NCBI RefSeq assembly: GCF_001183545.1
Contig: NZ_KQ236688.1
Coordinates: 2,803,395 to 2,867,394 of the forward strand
DNA from: Cellvibrio sp. pealriver
GTDB lineage: Bacteria; Pseudomonadota; Gammaproteobacteria; Pseudomonadales; Cellvibrionaceae
Reading direction: 5' to 3'
DNA: 64,000 nt
Below the pieces are notes generated by a model, which saw only the letters and a program-made list of their open reading frames with translations, was not told the DNA's origin and did no database searches. Positions within the stretch are counted from its first letter, which is position 1; every line of letters begins with the position of its first letter. The translations under genes were made by a program, and so were the position numbers. Of the stretch, positions 7,043-17,030 are shown one piece after another.

Positions 7043-9245
7043 TCACACACCTTTTGGGATTCACATGCGCCAAACACAACAGCAGCGCCAAAACATAAAA
7101 CGATAACGAACCACCTCCACCGCCGGATTTAGCTGCGGATGCAGGTGCACTTGCTGCCACTGAATTGTTGGCCGACGTATTATTGGCTGATGATGCTGCA
7201 GATGACGAGCCTGTTACTGGCTCATCGGGTTTATCTGCAATTACTATTTGCATCATATTGGGCGATGCCAGTGAAAGGCCATTGCGGGGATTATACAAGC
7301 GCAAAAAAAAGCGCTCTGAATATTCGTTGCCTTCGCCGTCGGCGGTGATGGGAATGGAAATTAATTTTTCACTCGCATCACCATCCTGCCATTCAACGCT
7401 GCCATTAACTGTGGTGAAATCATTCTGATCGGCATTACCGGTTTGCGTTTCATAAAAGACTTCTACTCTGCCTTTACTGCCGCCGGTTCGATGAATGGCT
7501 ATTTGAATGCTTTCACCTTCTTTTGCATTGATATGCGAAACAGAAAATGCTGCATTGCCTTCCGCGCTTGCTGTGTTATCGCGAATCACATATAACCCGC
7601 TGTTAATATCGTTTACCAAAATATTGCCGCTGGGTAAAAACGGATAGGTTCCCCATGCACCATTGAAAGCGGCCGAATTAGTGAGCGGATAGGTATCGAA
7701 AAAACCGACTTCTTTGGGGTTGCGTGGATCAGTAATATCCAACACCACCAAACCACGCTCGTAATTGGAAATATAGTAACGGTTGCCGCGCGTATAACCG
7801 TTGTGATCAATCGCTGGCGTCGGGCCAATATATTCACCCACTAATTCCGGTGCGCGCAAATTGTTGATAGAAAAAAAGCGCACACGCGTATTCAGCGAAT
7901 AATTGATTTCATCCAGTTCATCGTGAACAGAAATAAAACGTTTATCTTCCGTCCACCAACCGGAGTGCACATAAGAAATATAGGGATATAACGTGCGCGA
8001 TAAATTTGTCGGGGCTGCGCTATTGGTTTTATCCCACAGATAAATTTCATCTTCGTTGTAATCCAGCATCACATCACAATTATTATTTGTGTCTACGCAT
8101 TGCGCGCGACGTTCATCGGTAATCCACAGCGATGACACATCATGGCTGTACCAAACACGCGGTGCAGTTGCATTATTTTTATAAATCGCTGCGGGTTTTA
8201 GCGGATCAGCCAGCGAGTAAGAATTAAATGCACCGCCTTGTTTATCGCTACCGGCCACATGCATATACGCCGTCTTTCCTGTCAGCGCTACACCGGTGGA
8301 ATAATCCACATTGCTGATATAAATATTGTGCGCACTGGTATCGGTTTTTTCACTGGATGCCACAACAACCGTTTGTGGCAACTGGTTTAAATCCAGGATC
8401 ATAGTGCCGACGCTCGCGGCATCGGCAGTGACATAAGCGTAACTCATCCAACGGCGTAAGCTGTTATCGTAAAACTGATAGGTTTTGATATCGCGCCAGA
8501 CAGTATTTTGGCTTGCAATAAAGCTCATTACGCGCGGATTCACCGGGTCGCTAACTTCCACAACGCTCACGCCGTTAGTGAGCCCTACTAATGCATATTC
8601 GCGCCCGTCGTTAAGATCGTAGTGGCCCCAAATATCATTGCCATTGGAGCCGCTATTACCCAAACTTGATAACGGCACATGCGCAAGCAAATCAAGATTA
8701 GTGCAACTAAACTCACCCGCTTTTCCGTTCACACAAGGCACAGCCGTTTGCGCTTCTGCCATTGCGCTTAATTGCGATTGTTTTGCTTGCAGGTATTGTT
8801 GCTGCTCGCGATTCAAGCCTTTGGTATCAGTGATAACGGTAAAACCTTTTTCCGCCAACCCCTGTGCAAATTGCGCAGGCACACCAATCAATATCGATTT
8901 ATTAGTCGCGTCCGTTTGCGGTGCTGTTTTTTGAAATGTTTTTTGCTGATAACCACCGAAAACCGGTACAACGGTAGAGCTGAGATAAAAAACCGAATCC
9001 ATATCGGTAATTTCATAACGGCCTTCCGCCACTAAAATGCGGTCGCCTTTGCCCGCTTGCCTGGCTGCATATGCGATGGTTTTGCAGGGGGATGCAATTT
9101 GGTCGCAGCGCCCTTCATCCTTTCCTGTTTCTGCCACATAACGGGCTTTATCGTGCTCGGCATGGGCAAATACCTGCGCCGACAAAGACAGACAACTGCC
9201 AATAACACCAGAAACTGTTAATAACCAGAAGCGATTGATACGCAC
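7020..9245 (-). CDS. choice-of-anchor B family surface protein with Calx-beta domain and GlyGly-CTERM tail
   Basis: A 741-residue exported protein of unknown function. Order of parts: signal peptide (residues 1-27, ending VFA), a short segment like parallel-beta-helix repeats (YVAETGKDEG..SPCKTIAYAA), a long beta-propeller-like region of LVIP repeats (VVEVSDPVNPRVMSFI, VVLDITDPRNPKEVGFF), a Calx-beta-like domain near the C-terminus, a Ser/Ala/Asn linker, then GGGGGSLSFYVLALLLCL and a basic tail. That tail fits GlyGly-CTERM, a sorting signal cleaved by rhombosortase. Choice-of-anchor B proteins are named for their interchangeable C-terminal anchors. The start is GTG 9245 with AAGGA 7 bases upstream. 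Confidence 0.82.
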   Translation of the reverse strand: MRINRFWLLTVSGVIGSCLSLSAQVFAHAEHDKARYVAETGKDEGRCDQIASPCKTIAYAARQAGKGDRILVAEGRYEITDMDSVFYLSSTVVPVFGGYQQKTFQKTAPQTDATNKSILIGVPAQFAQGLAEKGFTVITDTKGLNREQQQYLQAKQSQLSAMAEAQTAVPCVNGKAGEFSCTNLDLLAHVPLSSLGNSGSNGNDIWGHYDLNDGREYALVGLTNGVSVVEVSDPVNPRVMSFIASQNTVWRDIKTYQFYDNSLRRWMSYAYVTADAASVGTMILDLNQLPQTVVVASSEKTDTSAHNIYISNVDYSTGVALTGKTAYMHVAGSDKQGGAFNSYSLADPLKPAAIYKNNATAPRVWYSHDVSSLWITDERRAQCVDTNNNCDVMLDYNEDEIYLWDKTNSAAPTNLSRTLYPYISYVHSGWWTEDKRFISVHDELDEINYSLNTRVRFFSINNLRAPELVGEYIGPTPAIDHNGYTRGNRYYISNYERGLVVLDITDPRNPKEVGFFDTYPLTNSAAFNGAWGTYPFLPSGNILVNDINSGLYVIRDNTASAEGNAAFSVSHINAKEGESIQIAIHRTGGSKGRVEVFYETQTGNADQNDFTTVNGSVEWQDGDASEKLISIPITADGEGNEYSERFFLRLYNPRNGLSLASPNMMQIVIADKPDEPVTGSSSAASSANNTSANNSVAASAPASAAKSGGGGGSLSFYVLALLLCLAHVNPKRCVNGNRNRT

Positions 9246-9350
9246 ATTAGAGTCCTTTAGAGAATCCGCTTATTGTGGATTGCAACAACACAATCCCCGT
9301 TGATTAAACGATGAGAGTATAGCGGCTCAAAACCCAAACTGCGTAAGCAT

Positions 9351-9379
9351 AAAAAAAGCGCAGACTAGCTGCGCTTTTT
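9351..9379. terminator. bidirectional terminator after pullulanase
   Basis: Stem GCGCAG / CTGCGC (9358-9363 / 9369-9374), extended by A/T pairs, with seven A on one side and five T on the other. On the minus strand it ends the pullulanase transcript about 90 bases after its stop. Confidence 0.87.
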
Positions 9380-9467
9380 AAAGAAGTGTTATTCACACCA
9401 GAAGATTATCGGTTCAGCTGTGGATTCCGCTATAAATTCAGCAATCCACTCTGGAGCCTGAAGCCGA

Positions 9468-12400
9468 TTAATTGTTTGTAAATCTCCGGCTGCAGGGAAG
9501 CATCAGCAAAACCAGCATGCTGCACAACCATGCATCCAGACTACCCCCGCCCGGTTTGCCCGGAGTCTCAGGAGTTGCGGGGGCATCATCTCCTAGTGAC
9601 TTTTTTTTTGAGACCAATACAACAACCGACCTTGCTGGCACGGTGAATTCACCTTTGGCAGGATTGATTTTGACATCGTTCAGTCGTTTATCTTTCGACT
9701 TCTTTTGCACCGGATGCAGAGCGAAATCGGATTTTTTCAACTCACTCAAGGTCAAGGTTTTGGCCGTGACATTTGCGTTAAACAACACCAGAATCATTTC
9801 CGCATCAGGGTCAAGATTCGCCTTGCTATCGCTCAACAACATAGCGATTACACCGGGAACTTGATTAGCACCATTGTTATAAAACTTTACTTGCTCCTGA
9901 ATTTGCGCTGACGTTTCCAAGCGGAACAGTTTTGAACTTTTGCGGATAGCCAATAATTCCAATGTGCGCTCCAGCGCGGTGCTGATATCTGCCGGAGCAG
10001 GCTTCAATGCCGGATTCGCCAATAATAAACGTGACTCATTCCAGTTTTGCTGGTTGTCGCCTTTCAGTGGCAAACCACGCCCCCATCCATTTTGCTGATA
10101 GGTGAAATCCAGCAAGTTAAACCAATCGCCTGCATCATAGCTGTTGCGGTCAGTCGATTTGGAACGCAGCATTTCCTGCCCGGCATGCAAAAACGGAACG
10201 CCCTGGGCAAACAATACAAGCGCGTTGCCAAGATGTTGCATACGCACACGGTCGGCCATGCTGGTTGCCAATGGCGCTTTGTATTGGATCATATCGAACA
10301 GGGTTTCGTTGTCATGTGCTTCGATATAGTTAATGGTTTCTTGCGGATCCAGCGTATAACCAGCGCCGTCAATTGCCGATGCTTTTTGGGTTTTACCGGT
10401 GTAATCCACCAACGAAAATTCTTTCAAACTTCCGGCGAGTGTTGCTTTCAGCATATCGGTTTGCTTGAGTAAATTTTCTTTGGCAGCAGCGCTTGCCGAG
10501 TTTTCGGCGTTAGGGTCCAGATACAAACCGTTGATAAAACTTTGGTTTTGGATATGCGCAATACCGGAATCAAATGGCCCACCACCGCGCACGGCATCGC
10601 GAATAAAATTATTAAAGGTGCCTACGCCGGTGCCACTCATATTGCCGATGCGAGCCTGTACAAAACGGGCATCGTTTTGTACTTCACCAAAATTCCAACC
10701 CTCGCCATAAAAATAAATTGATTTTCCATCAACACCATCCGCATTAACAGTCAGTGATTGAATGTCATTTTTAATACTGACGATATTGTCTTTGGTGTGA
10801 TGCCCCATAATGTCATAGCGGAAGCCATCGACTTTGTAAGCCGTAGCCCAAGTGCGGATTGAATCGCGCATCAGCTTTTCCATCATCACATTTTCACTGG
10901 CGGTATTTTCACAGCAGGTACTTCTTTCAATATCGCCCTGCGCATTTAAACGGTGGTAATAACCTGGAACCACTTTGTCCAGCACCGACGTATCACTCAG
11001 CAATGCACCGCTGGTGTGGTTGTAAACCACGTCCATAATCACGCGCAAACCCGCTTTATTCAGAGCCGCAACCATTGAGCGGAATTCACGGATACGCACA
11101 ACGCCGTCAGGATCTGTGGCATAACCACCATCGGGAACGGTGTAATGGTGAGGGTCATAACACCAGTTAAAGCCATCCTGCCCGCGAATTGCTTCTACCG
11201 CCGCTTGCTGCATTTCGCTGTCGGGCGCAAAACTGGCGAGATTATCCGTCAGTGTTTTTTGCTCGGATTTATTTTCATTGATGGTGGCGCAGTCAAAGGC
11301 TGGCAATAAATGCACGTGGCTTAATCCCGCATCCGCCAAACGTTTTAAATGCTTCATACCGTTGGAGTTGGTTTTCGTAAACGCCGCAAAAGTCCCGCGC
11401 TCTGCTGCTGGTACGGTTTCATCTTGAATACTGAAATCGCGCACATGCAATTCATAAATCACCATGTCTTCAGGCGATTTAAATACCGGTTTTGCCAAAC
11501 TATCCCAGCCTGCCGGTTTTAAATCCGCATCGGCGAGATTAATAAATTGACTGCGTTTGCCATTAATAGAGGTATTCAAGCTGTAAGGATCAGTTGTCCA
11601 ATTTTTTTCAACTTTTCCAGTATGGCGAACAAATACTTCCACTTCATACAAATAATATTTGCGATTCCAATTGGCATTGCCCTCAGCAGTCCATACGCCG
11701 GATGCTGCATCCAATTGCATGGCATAAGGCGTAGCGGTTGATTGCGGATTGGCATCATCAAATACATGCAGCGTCACTTTTTGTGCGGTAGGAGCCCATA
11801 GTTTTACGCTGGGAACTGCACCCGAATAAATCACACCCAAATTGCCGTTATAGGCAAATACATCATCGAGCACGCCTGCTAATTGCAGTGCAGTCGCTTC
11901 CAACAAATTACCATTGGCTGCATTCACGGAGATAGCGGTTTGCTGCTTGAGGATATCGCCCGCGCGAGCAAGATCAGCTGCAGCAACTTTGAACACGGCA
12001 AGATTTTTTAAATGCGGGTATTTATTTTTTAATGCATCACTTAGACCAGTAGCATCATAGGTCAACGCAATAGCATCGCCACCACTCACACCAGCAGGGC
12101 TGGTAGACAGGCTAGCATCGCTGGAGAAATGTAAATGTGCTGTTGCGCCGGTTAATTGCTCAGCAGGAAGATTAACTGCAATAGTGTCGCGCGTTAACCA
12201 ATGCGCTTTAGCGGTTTTTAAATCACCGGCAACCACTTCATCGCCGATGTACACTTTTTTATTGGCCGCATCAAAGGTGAAAACAACTTTTTGATTAGGC
12301 GCATCAACACGGAAGCTGATGTTATTGCCATTATCACCGTAGCTTTCATCCCACTTTTCATTGATCGCCACTTTGGCTTCATAGGTTCCCACAGGCAATG

Positions 12401-13226
12401 CAGTGGTACTGAAGGTATACAGCCCGTTACCGTCTACATCTTGCAACCAGGTGCGCAAGCAATCCGGCTGCCAATTGCCGGGGCAGCCCAACAAAGATTG
12501 GAAATTACCCACGGCAGTTGCAATAACAGACGTTGCGTTGGATGTAATCCAGTGGGTTTTGTGGCTGTAATAAAAGGTTACCGGTTGCGGTGCAGACAGT
12601 GAGAGATTGATATTGCTTCCGCCGGCAGCGCCATTAGCGCCGTAATTTTCTGACCAGCCCTGATTTAATGCGGCTTTAAATTGCCAACTGCCTGCAGGTA
12701 CCGATAATGTTTTTCGCCAGATTTTATCGGCTGCATTCAATTCCATTTGGGTATTGGCACATTCTGGTTGCCAATCATCCGGGCAACCGGATTCTTGTTG
12801 CAGATCGCCCGCGATAGTCACGAAATCCGGTTGCGGTTCTACTGGCGCTACCACACCATCCTGTGAATCGTCGCTAATTTCGTGAGTCACTTCGTCGTAG
12901 ACAAACGTAATGGCTTTTTCTTCTGTAATTGCAAACGCGATGTTTGCACCATCTTTGGCACCACCTGCGCCGTAGTTTTCCGTCCAGGCACCATCAATGG
13001 CAATTTTATATTCCCAACTACCCGCAGGAACGGTGAAAGTCGCAGACCAAAGATTGCCGTTTTTATTTAAAAAAGTCGTTGCGCAAGATGGCTGCCAATC
13101 TGCCGGGCAACCCAACTCTGACTGTAAACTTCCTGCCAGGGTGACCGACGTAGGGGCAGCTAATGCCGATGACGGGATAGCGCAAGCCAGCGTGAGGCTC
13201 CACAACCCAATTAAGGTGTTTTTCAT
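9468..13226 (-). CDS. pulA: surface pullulanase (GH13, alpha-1,6-glucosidase) with three N-terminal X25 modules
   Basis: Debranching enzyme that cuts alpha-1,6 links in pullulan and starch. The 1252 residues comprise: signal peptide (1-23), three tandem X25-type modules of about 100 residues each (around 25-115, 133-230, 235-328; each with a GCPxxWQP-like motif and a W..NYG or W..SYG motif), a pullulanase N2-like domain, a CBM48-like domain, the GH13 barrel and a C-terminal domain. Catalytic residues: Asp805 (GFRYDIMGHH), Glu842 (GEGWNFGEV), Asp972 (EAHDNETLF); YNHTSG is the region I motif. The C-terminus GGGSLDAWLCSMLVLLML plus Arg residues is a GlyGly-CTERM anchor, so it should be surface-sorted. 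Two LacI-type operators lie about 200 bases upstream. Confidence 0.95.
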   Translation of the reverse strand: MKNTLIGLWSLTLACAIPSSALAAPTSVTLAGSLQSELGCPADWQPSCATTFLNKNGNLWSATFTVPAGSWEYKIAIDGAWTENYGAGGAKDGANIAFAITEEKAITFVYDEVTHEISDDSQDGVVAPVEPQPDFVTIAGDLQQESGCPDDWQPECANTQMELNAADKIWRKTLSVPAGSWQFKAALNQGWSENYGANGAAGGSNINLSLSAPQPVTFYYSHKTHWITSNATSVIATAVGNFQSLLGCPGNWQPDCLRTWLQDVDGNGLYTFSTTALPVGTYEAKVAINEKWDESYGDNGNNISFRVDAPNQKVVFTFDAANKKVYIGDEVVAGDLKTAKAHWLTRDTIAVNLPAEQLTGATAHLHFSSDASLSTSPAGVSGGDAIALTYDATGLSDALKNKYPHLKNLAVFKVAAADLARAGDILKQQTAISVNAANGNLLEATALQLAGVLDDVFAYNGNLGVIYSGAVPSVKLWAPTAQKVTLHVFDDANPQSTATPYAMQLDAASGVWTAEGNANWNRKYYLYEVEVFVRHTGKVEKNWTTDPYSLNTSINGKRSQFINLADADLKPAGWDSLAKPVFKSPEDMVIYELHVRDFSIQDETVPAAERGTFAAFTKTNSNGMKHLKRLADAGLSHVHLLPAFDCATINENKSEQKTLTDNLASFAPDSEMQQAAVEAIRGQDGFNWCYDPHHYTVPDGGYATDPDGVVRIREFRSMVAALNKAGLRVIMDVVYNHTSGALLSDTSVLDKVVPGYYHRLNAQGDIERSTCCENTASENVMMEKLMRDSIRTWATAYKVDGFRYDIMGHHTKDNIVSIKNDIQSLTVNADGVDGKSIYFYGEGWNFGEVQNDARFVQARIGNMSGTGVGTFNNFIRDAVRGGGPFDSGIAHIQNQSFINGLYLDPNAENSASAAAKENLLKQTDMLKATLAGSLKEFSLVDYTGKTQKASAIDGAGYTLDPQETINYIEAHDNETLFDMIQYKAPLATSMADRVRMQHLGNALVLFAQGVPFLHAGQEMLRSKSTDRNSYDAGDWFNLLDFTYQQNGWGRGLPLKGDNQQNWNESRLLLANPALKPAPADISTALERTLELLAIRKSSKLFRLETSAQIQEQVKFYNNGANQVPGVIAMLLSDSKANLDPDAEMILVLFNANVTAKTLTLSELKKSDFALHPVQKKSKDKRLNDVKINPAKGEFTVPARSVVVLVSKKKSLGDDAPATPETPGKPGGGSLDAWLCSMLVLLMLPCSRRFTNN

Positions 13227-13282
13227 AGTAATGATCTCGTTTATTTTTATTAAAGTAGATAGCGTTAAACCAACGCACGATA

Positions 13283-13307
13283 AAAAATGGCGCAGCCAGG
13301 CTGCGCC
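13283..13307 (-). terminator. terminator-like hairpin upstream of pulA
   Basis: Nearly perfect stem GGCGCAGCC / GGCTGCGCC (13289-13307) followed on the minus strand by a T run (13283-13288). It would end the halogenase transcript, but it lies between the operator pair (13422-13465) and the pulA start, so pulA transcripts starting at the operators must also cross it. Confidence 0.85.
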
Positions 13308-13421
13308 GAATTTATCAACAGCGACGATAAAACGGGAAAAGCAGAAAGGGATTCACTAGAAAACCGTCATCCCTAGCATGAGTCAAATACTAGGGCTTTA
13401 ACAGAAATGACAACAAGCGGT

Positions 13422-13465
13422 TACATACGTATTCATAGTCAAAAACAACATTACATACGTATGCA
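13422..13465. promoter_or_regulatory. two LacI-family operators upstream of pulA
   Basis: TACATACGTATTCA (13422-13435) and TACATACGTATGCA (13452-13465), CG centres 30 bp apart. They match the palindrome found before the TonB receptors and the glucosidase genes. A CG-centred palindrome is typical of LacI/PurR-family binding sites. They are about 200 bp before pulA and 80 bp after the halogenase stop. Confidence 0.8.
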
Positions 13466-13542
13466 ATATTTTTATTTCGCAGCGTTAAAAAATGCGCGTT
13501 ATTAGCAGGAAAATTTTTAGTCGCAAAAATGATGACCAAGAC

Positions 13543-15048
13543 TCACATGTGCGCTCTGAGCGCGGCCAATTGTGCTTTATGTGATGAGAAATTTAACGCA
13601 CAACGACTAATAAAATCTTCAATGGTTTCAAGTTTGTATTTATTGGCGATTGCATTACCGGCACTTAATTGTTTTTGCTCGGGAAAAACACCATAACCAG
13701 CTAACAGACAATGCCAGGATGCCGATGGATAGTAACCACCAATCTGTTGCCGCTCAATCTCTTGCGTGAGATTGTCTCCCGATACCCATACTTGTAATAA
13801 CCGGCGCAGCGAATCGGACAAATAATTGTTATTGGCATTTTCTCGCCAGTAGTCAGTATCGGTGCGCGAATTCACACGATAATGGCACACAATATAATCG
13901 CGTACCGCTTCAAAACGCTGGTTAATTTTTTGGTTAAATGAACCCTGTTCTTGCTCGGAAAAATTGCCCTGCTCAAAGGCCTCGGCAAAACTTAAAATTG
14001 TTTCCTGCACCAGATGTAACGCGGTTGCTTCCAATGGTTCAATAAAACCTTGCGACAATCCCACAGCCAAACAATTTTTGGCCCAATGCCGCTCCACACG
14101 GCCTACGTTCATTTTCAGGTGACGCACAGGCACATCGGAATCCAACATATTCAGCTGTGTACGCAGCTCCACTTCAGCGGCATCTTTTGAGCAGAATGCA
14201 GAGCTATACACATAACCATTTCCCACTCGGTTAGTGAGCGGAATATTCCACATCCAGCCATTCTGTAATGCAGTAGATGTTGTCTGCGGTGCAAAGTCAT
14301 CAACCTGTGCTGTTGGCATAACGACCGCAGAATCGTTAAACAGATTTTTAGCAAAACTGACAAAAGGTACCTGCAATGCTTTTTGGATTAGCAACCCTGC
14401 AAAGCCGGTGCAGTCGATAAAAAAATCCCCTTCCAGCGCTTGGCCATCATCTGTCATCAGTTGGGTTATATAACCTTGTGCATTTAGCCGGACATCCACA
14501 ACACGATGATCCAAATGGGTGACGCCCAATTTTTTTGCATGCTCTTTTAAAAACTGACCAACCAATGACGCATCAAAGTGATAACCGTAACCGACCTGAA
14601 ATGGAAAACGGTGATCGGGATGCGGACCTAAATGATGGGCTGCGAGATAGGTTGCCAGAAAAAATTTGTCCGGATGCGCGTAAACATCGGCACCTCTGCG
14701 ACGTACAAATGCATTATAAAAAAATGCCGGTGCAGAATAATCATCTGGCTGCGTAGGAAAGGGGTGAAAATAATTATCGAACCCAGCCTTGGTAGACCAG
14801 TTACAAAACCGGATACCGGTTTTGTAGGTAGCGTTACAAGCAGGCATCCATTCCTGCTCAGCGATGCCCATGTAATCAAAAAAAGATTTGAGCTGCGGCG
14901 TTGAACCTTCACCCACACCAACAATACCAATATCGGTCGATTCCAGTAAGGCGATATCAATCCCCCGGTTTGCCCAGCGTTTTGCCAGCATATTGGCTGC
15001 CATCCACCCTGCGGTACCACCACCTAAAATGACGACTTTTTTGATCAT
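13543..15048 (-). CDS. flavin-dependent tryptophan-halogenase-like protein 1
   Basis: A 501-residue member of the FADH2-dependent halogenase family. The FAD motif is GGGTAGW (residues 9-15). The halogenase hallmark WxWxIP is present (Trp265, Trp267, Ile269, Pro270). The lysine equal to PrnA Lys79 is Lys76 (ATYKTGIRF) and the catalytic glutamate is Glu340 (GFIEPLEATAL). Where PrnA-type enzymes read PLESTG, this protein has PLEATA. Genes of this type are often found beside TonB receptors of sugar loci; their true substrate is unclear. It is last in a same-strand run of TonB receptor, GH13, GH13, halogenase and is 75 bases after the lipoprotein amylase. Confidence 0.85.
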   Translation of the reverse strand: MIKKVVILGGGTAGWMAANMLAKRWANRGIDIALLESTDIGIVGVGEGSTPQLKSFFDYMGIAEQEWMPACNATYKTGIRFCNWSTKAGFDNYFHPFPTQPDDYSAPAFFYNAFVRRRGADVYAHPDKFFLATYLAAHHLGPHPDHRFPFQVGYGYHFDASLVGQFLKEHAKKLGVTHLDHRVVDVRLNAQGYITQLMTDDGQALEGDFFIDCTGFAGLLIQKALQVPFVSFAKNLFNDSAVVMPTAQVDDFAPQTTSTALQNGWMWNIPLTNRVGNGYVYSSAFCSKDAAEVELRTQLNMLDSDVPVRHLKMNVGRVERHWAKNCLAVGLSQGFIEPLEATALHLVQETILSFAEAFEQGNFSEQEQGSFNQKINQRFEAVRDYIVCHYRVNSRTDTDYWRENANNNYLSDSLRRLLQVWVSGDNLTQEIERQQIGGYYPSASWHCLLAGYGVFPEQKQLSAGNAIANKYKLETIEDFISRCALNFSSHKAQLAALRAHM

Positions 15049-15123
15049 ATCAATTGCCAGATATTGGTTTTATTCCAGTATAGACTGCAGTAAACAAGTG
15101 AACGACATTCAGATGCACCGCGT

Positions 15124-16989
15124 TTAGTTTTTTAACTGCAACACTAATGATTCCAATGGAGCCAAGCGAAGTGCAACATAAGCCTGCCCATCGCGCACCA
15201 CCAACTTGTAAGTGCTGTTATTACCCAAACGCGATTGCAAGAGCGCGTTGCCGGAAAGATTCCAGGCGCTCACCAGTTCTGGTGTTAATTGCAAATTAAA
15301 TGTGCGCGCTTCAGTTGCACTGAAATTGCTGACGACTAACCATTGCTGTGCAGCGTTCCAACGGGCGAATGCAAAAACCTGTTCATCGTAACCGGAATGA
15401 TTCGCCAGATTAGTGCTGTGCAGTTCGCGATACTCGCCATTAAAACCCGATTCGTTTGCCGAGAGCGTCATCAGCTCGCGATAAAACTGCAACAGGGATT
15501 TTTCAGCAGGCGTTGATTGCCCTGCATCAAACTTGCCTTTGTTCATAAAGCGCTGATGCGCAGGTACACCGGCGTAATCAAATATAGTGGTGCGCGATGG
15601 ATCGCCAAAACCGGATTCCAGCGCGCCCGCCTCACCAACTTCCTGACCAAAATACAACATGGTGGGCGAGCGGCTGATTAAGGCCGATACCACCATCGCC
15701 GGTTTGGCTTTTTCAGCACTGCCTGCAAATTCAGGGCTGGCGATGCGCTGCTCATCGTGGTTTTCCAAAAAGTGCAGCATGTGCTCTTCAATATCGCTCA
15801 TCCCCGCCTGTACCGATGCGATTGCACTGGTGCCGGTTTTGCCTTGCATAATCGCCTTCAAGCTATCGTACATTTCCACTTTGTCGTACAGATAATCCAT
15901 TTTTCCCAGCTGCAAATAATTGCGGTACTCGGCCGGGTTATAAACTTCTGCCAGTAAAAATGCGTCGGGATTTTTGTGTTTAATCGATGAATTCAAATAG
16001 CTCCAAAATTCCACCGGCACCATTTCGGCCATATCAAACCGAAAACCGTCCACGCCTTTTGCCAACCAATATTCGGCAATCTGGCGGAATTTAATCCAGG
16101 AATCAGGAACTGATTTTCCCTGCCAGAATTGATAATGCGCCTGCACGGTTTTTTGTGCGTAAGCTGCAGGTAATTCGGGAAAATCTTTACTGCCATCGGG
16201 GCGAACGCCGTAATTGATTTTTACGGTTTCATACCAGTCATCAAATTTTGGTTGCGCAAGGCGCGAGCCATTGCCAGTCCACTTCGCGGGATTTTCAACA
16301 AACTTTCCATCGCTCAATGGATGCGCCTCGCCACCCAAAGGGCGATAATTATTCAGCGCTTCAGGCACATTAAATGGCTCGCCAACGACATAATAAAAAT
16401 TATTATCGCGTGCGTGCTCCACTTGTGTGTTATCACGCGCACCAAAGTCTTCAACACCTGCGGGTTTACTAATGGAGTGATACGCGCGCGCAACATGGTT
16501 GGGCACTATATCAATAACCACTTTCATACCCTGCGCATGGGTGCGTGCAATCAATGCTTCAAATTCCTGCAAGCGATTGGCCGGATTCACTGCAAGGTCG
16601 GGATTTACGTTGTAATAATCTTTTACGGCATAAGGTGATCCGGCGCGGCCTTTGACTACATCGGGATCATCGTTACTGATACCGAAAGCAGTGTAATCGC
16701 GGATCACTGCATGATGCGGAACACCGGTGTACCACACGTGGCTTACACCCAGTTGTTTGAGTGATTGCAAGGCGGCATCGTTAATATCGTTGAATTTCCC
16801 AACACCATTTTCTTCCAGCGTGCCCCAGGGTTTATTGGTGGTGTTGGTATTGCCATACAAACGCGTGAAAATTTGGTAGACCACAGGTTTTCCTTGCGCA
16901 TCCACTTTCTTTTCTGCATTGAGCTGCGGCGTGCTCGCACAAGACGCCAGCACCAACACCAAACCACCCATCATCATTTTTGTTTTCAT
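15124..16989 (-). CDS. GH13 alpha-amylase-type lipoprotein
   Basis: A 621-residue glycoside hydrolase family 13 enzyme acting on alpha-1,4-glucans. The N-terminus MKTKMMMGGLVLVLASCAST is a lipoprotein signal with lipobox LASC, so the protein is membrane-anchored, probably in the outer membrane. Conserved regions: VVIDIVPNHV (region I), Asp319 nucleophile (GFRFDMAEM), Glu348 acid (LLAEVYNP), Asp412 (ENHDEQR). ATG 16989 is chosen over an in-frame ATG at 17031 because AGGA lies just upstream and because it starts the signal peptide. It is 41 bases after the upstream GH13 gene, so co-transcribed. Confidence 0.92.
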   Translation of the reverse strand: MKTKMMMGGLVLVLASCASTPQLNAEKKVDAQGKPVVYQIFTRLYGNTNTTNKPWGTLEENGVGKFNDINDAALQSLKQLGVSHVWYTGVPHHAVIRDYTAFGISNDDPDVVKGRAGSPYAVKDYYNVNPDLAVNPANRLQEFEALIARTHAQGMKVVIDIVPNHVARAYHSISKPAGVEDFGARDNTQVEHARDNNFYYVVGEPFNVPEALNNYRPLGGEAHPLSDGKFVENPAKWTGNGSRLAQPKFDDWYETVKINYGVRPDGSKDFPELPAAYAQKTVQAHYQFWQGKSVPDSWIKFRQIAEYWLAKGVDGFRFDMAEMVPVEFWSYLNSSIKHKNPDAFLLAEVYNPAEYRNYLQLGKMDYLYDKVEMYDSLKAIMQGKTGTSAIASVQAGMSDIEEHMLHFLENHDEQRIASPEFAGSAEKAKPAMVVSALISRSPTMLYFGQEVGEAGALESGFGDPSRTTIFDYAGVPAHQRFMNKGKFDAGQSTPAEKSLLQFYRELMTLSANESGFNGEYRELHSTNLANHSGYDEQVFAFARWNAAQQWLVVSNFSATEARTFNLQLTPELVSAWNLSGNALLQSRLGNNSTYKLVVRDGQAYVALRLAPLESLVLQLKN

Positions 16990-17030
16990 TGCATTTCCTG
17001 CCAGAAAAATCCGATTCACAATCAACTGCA

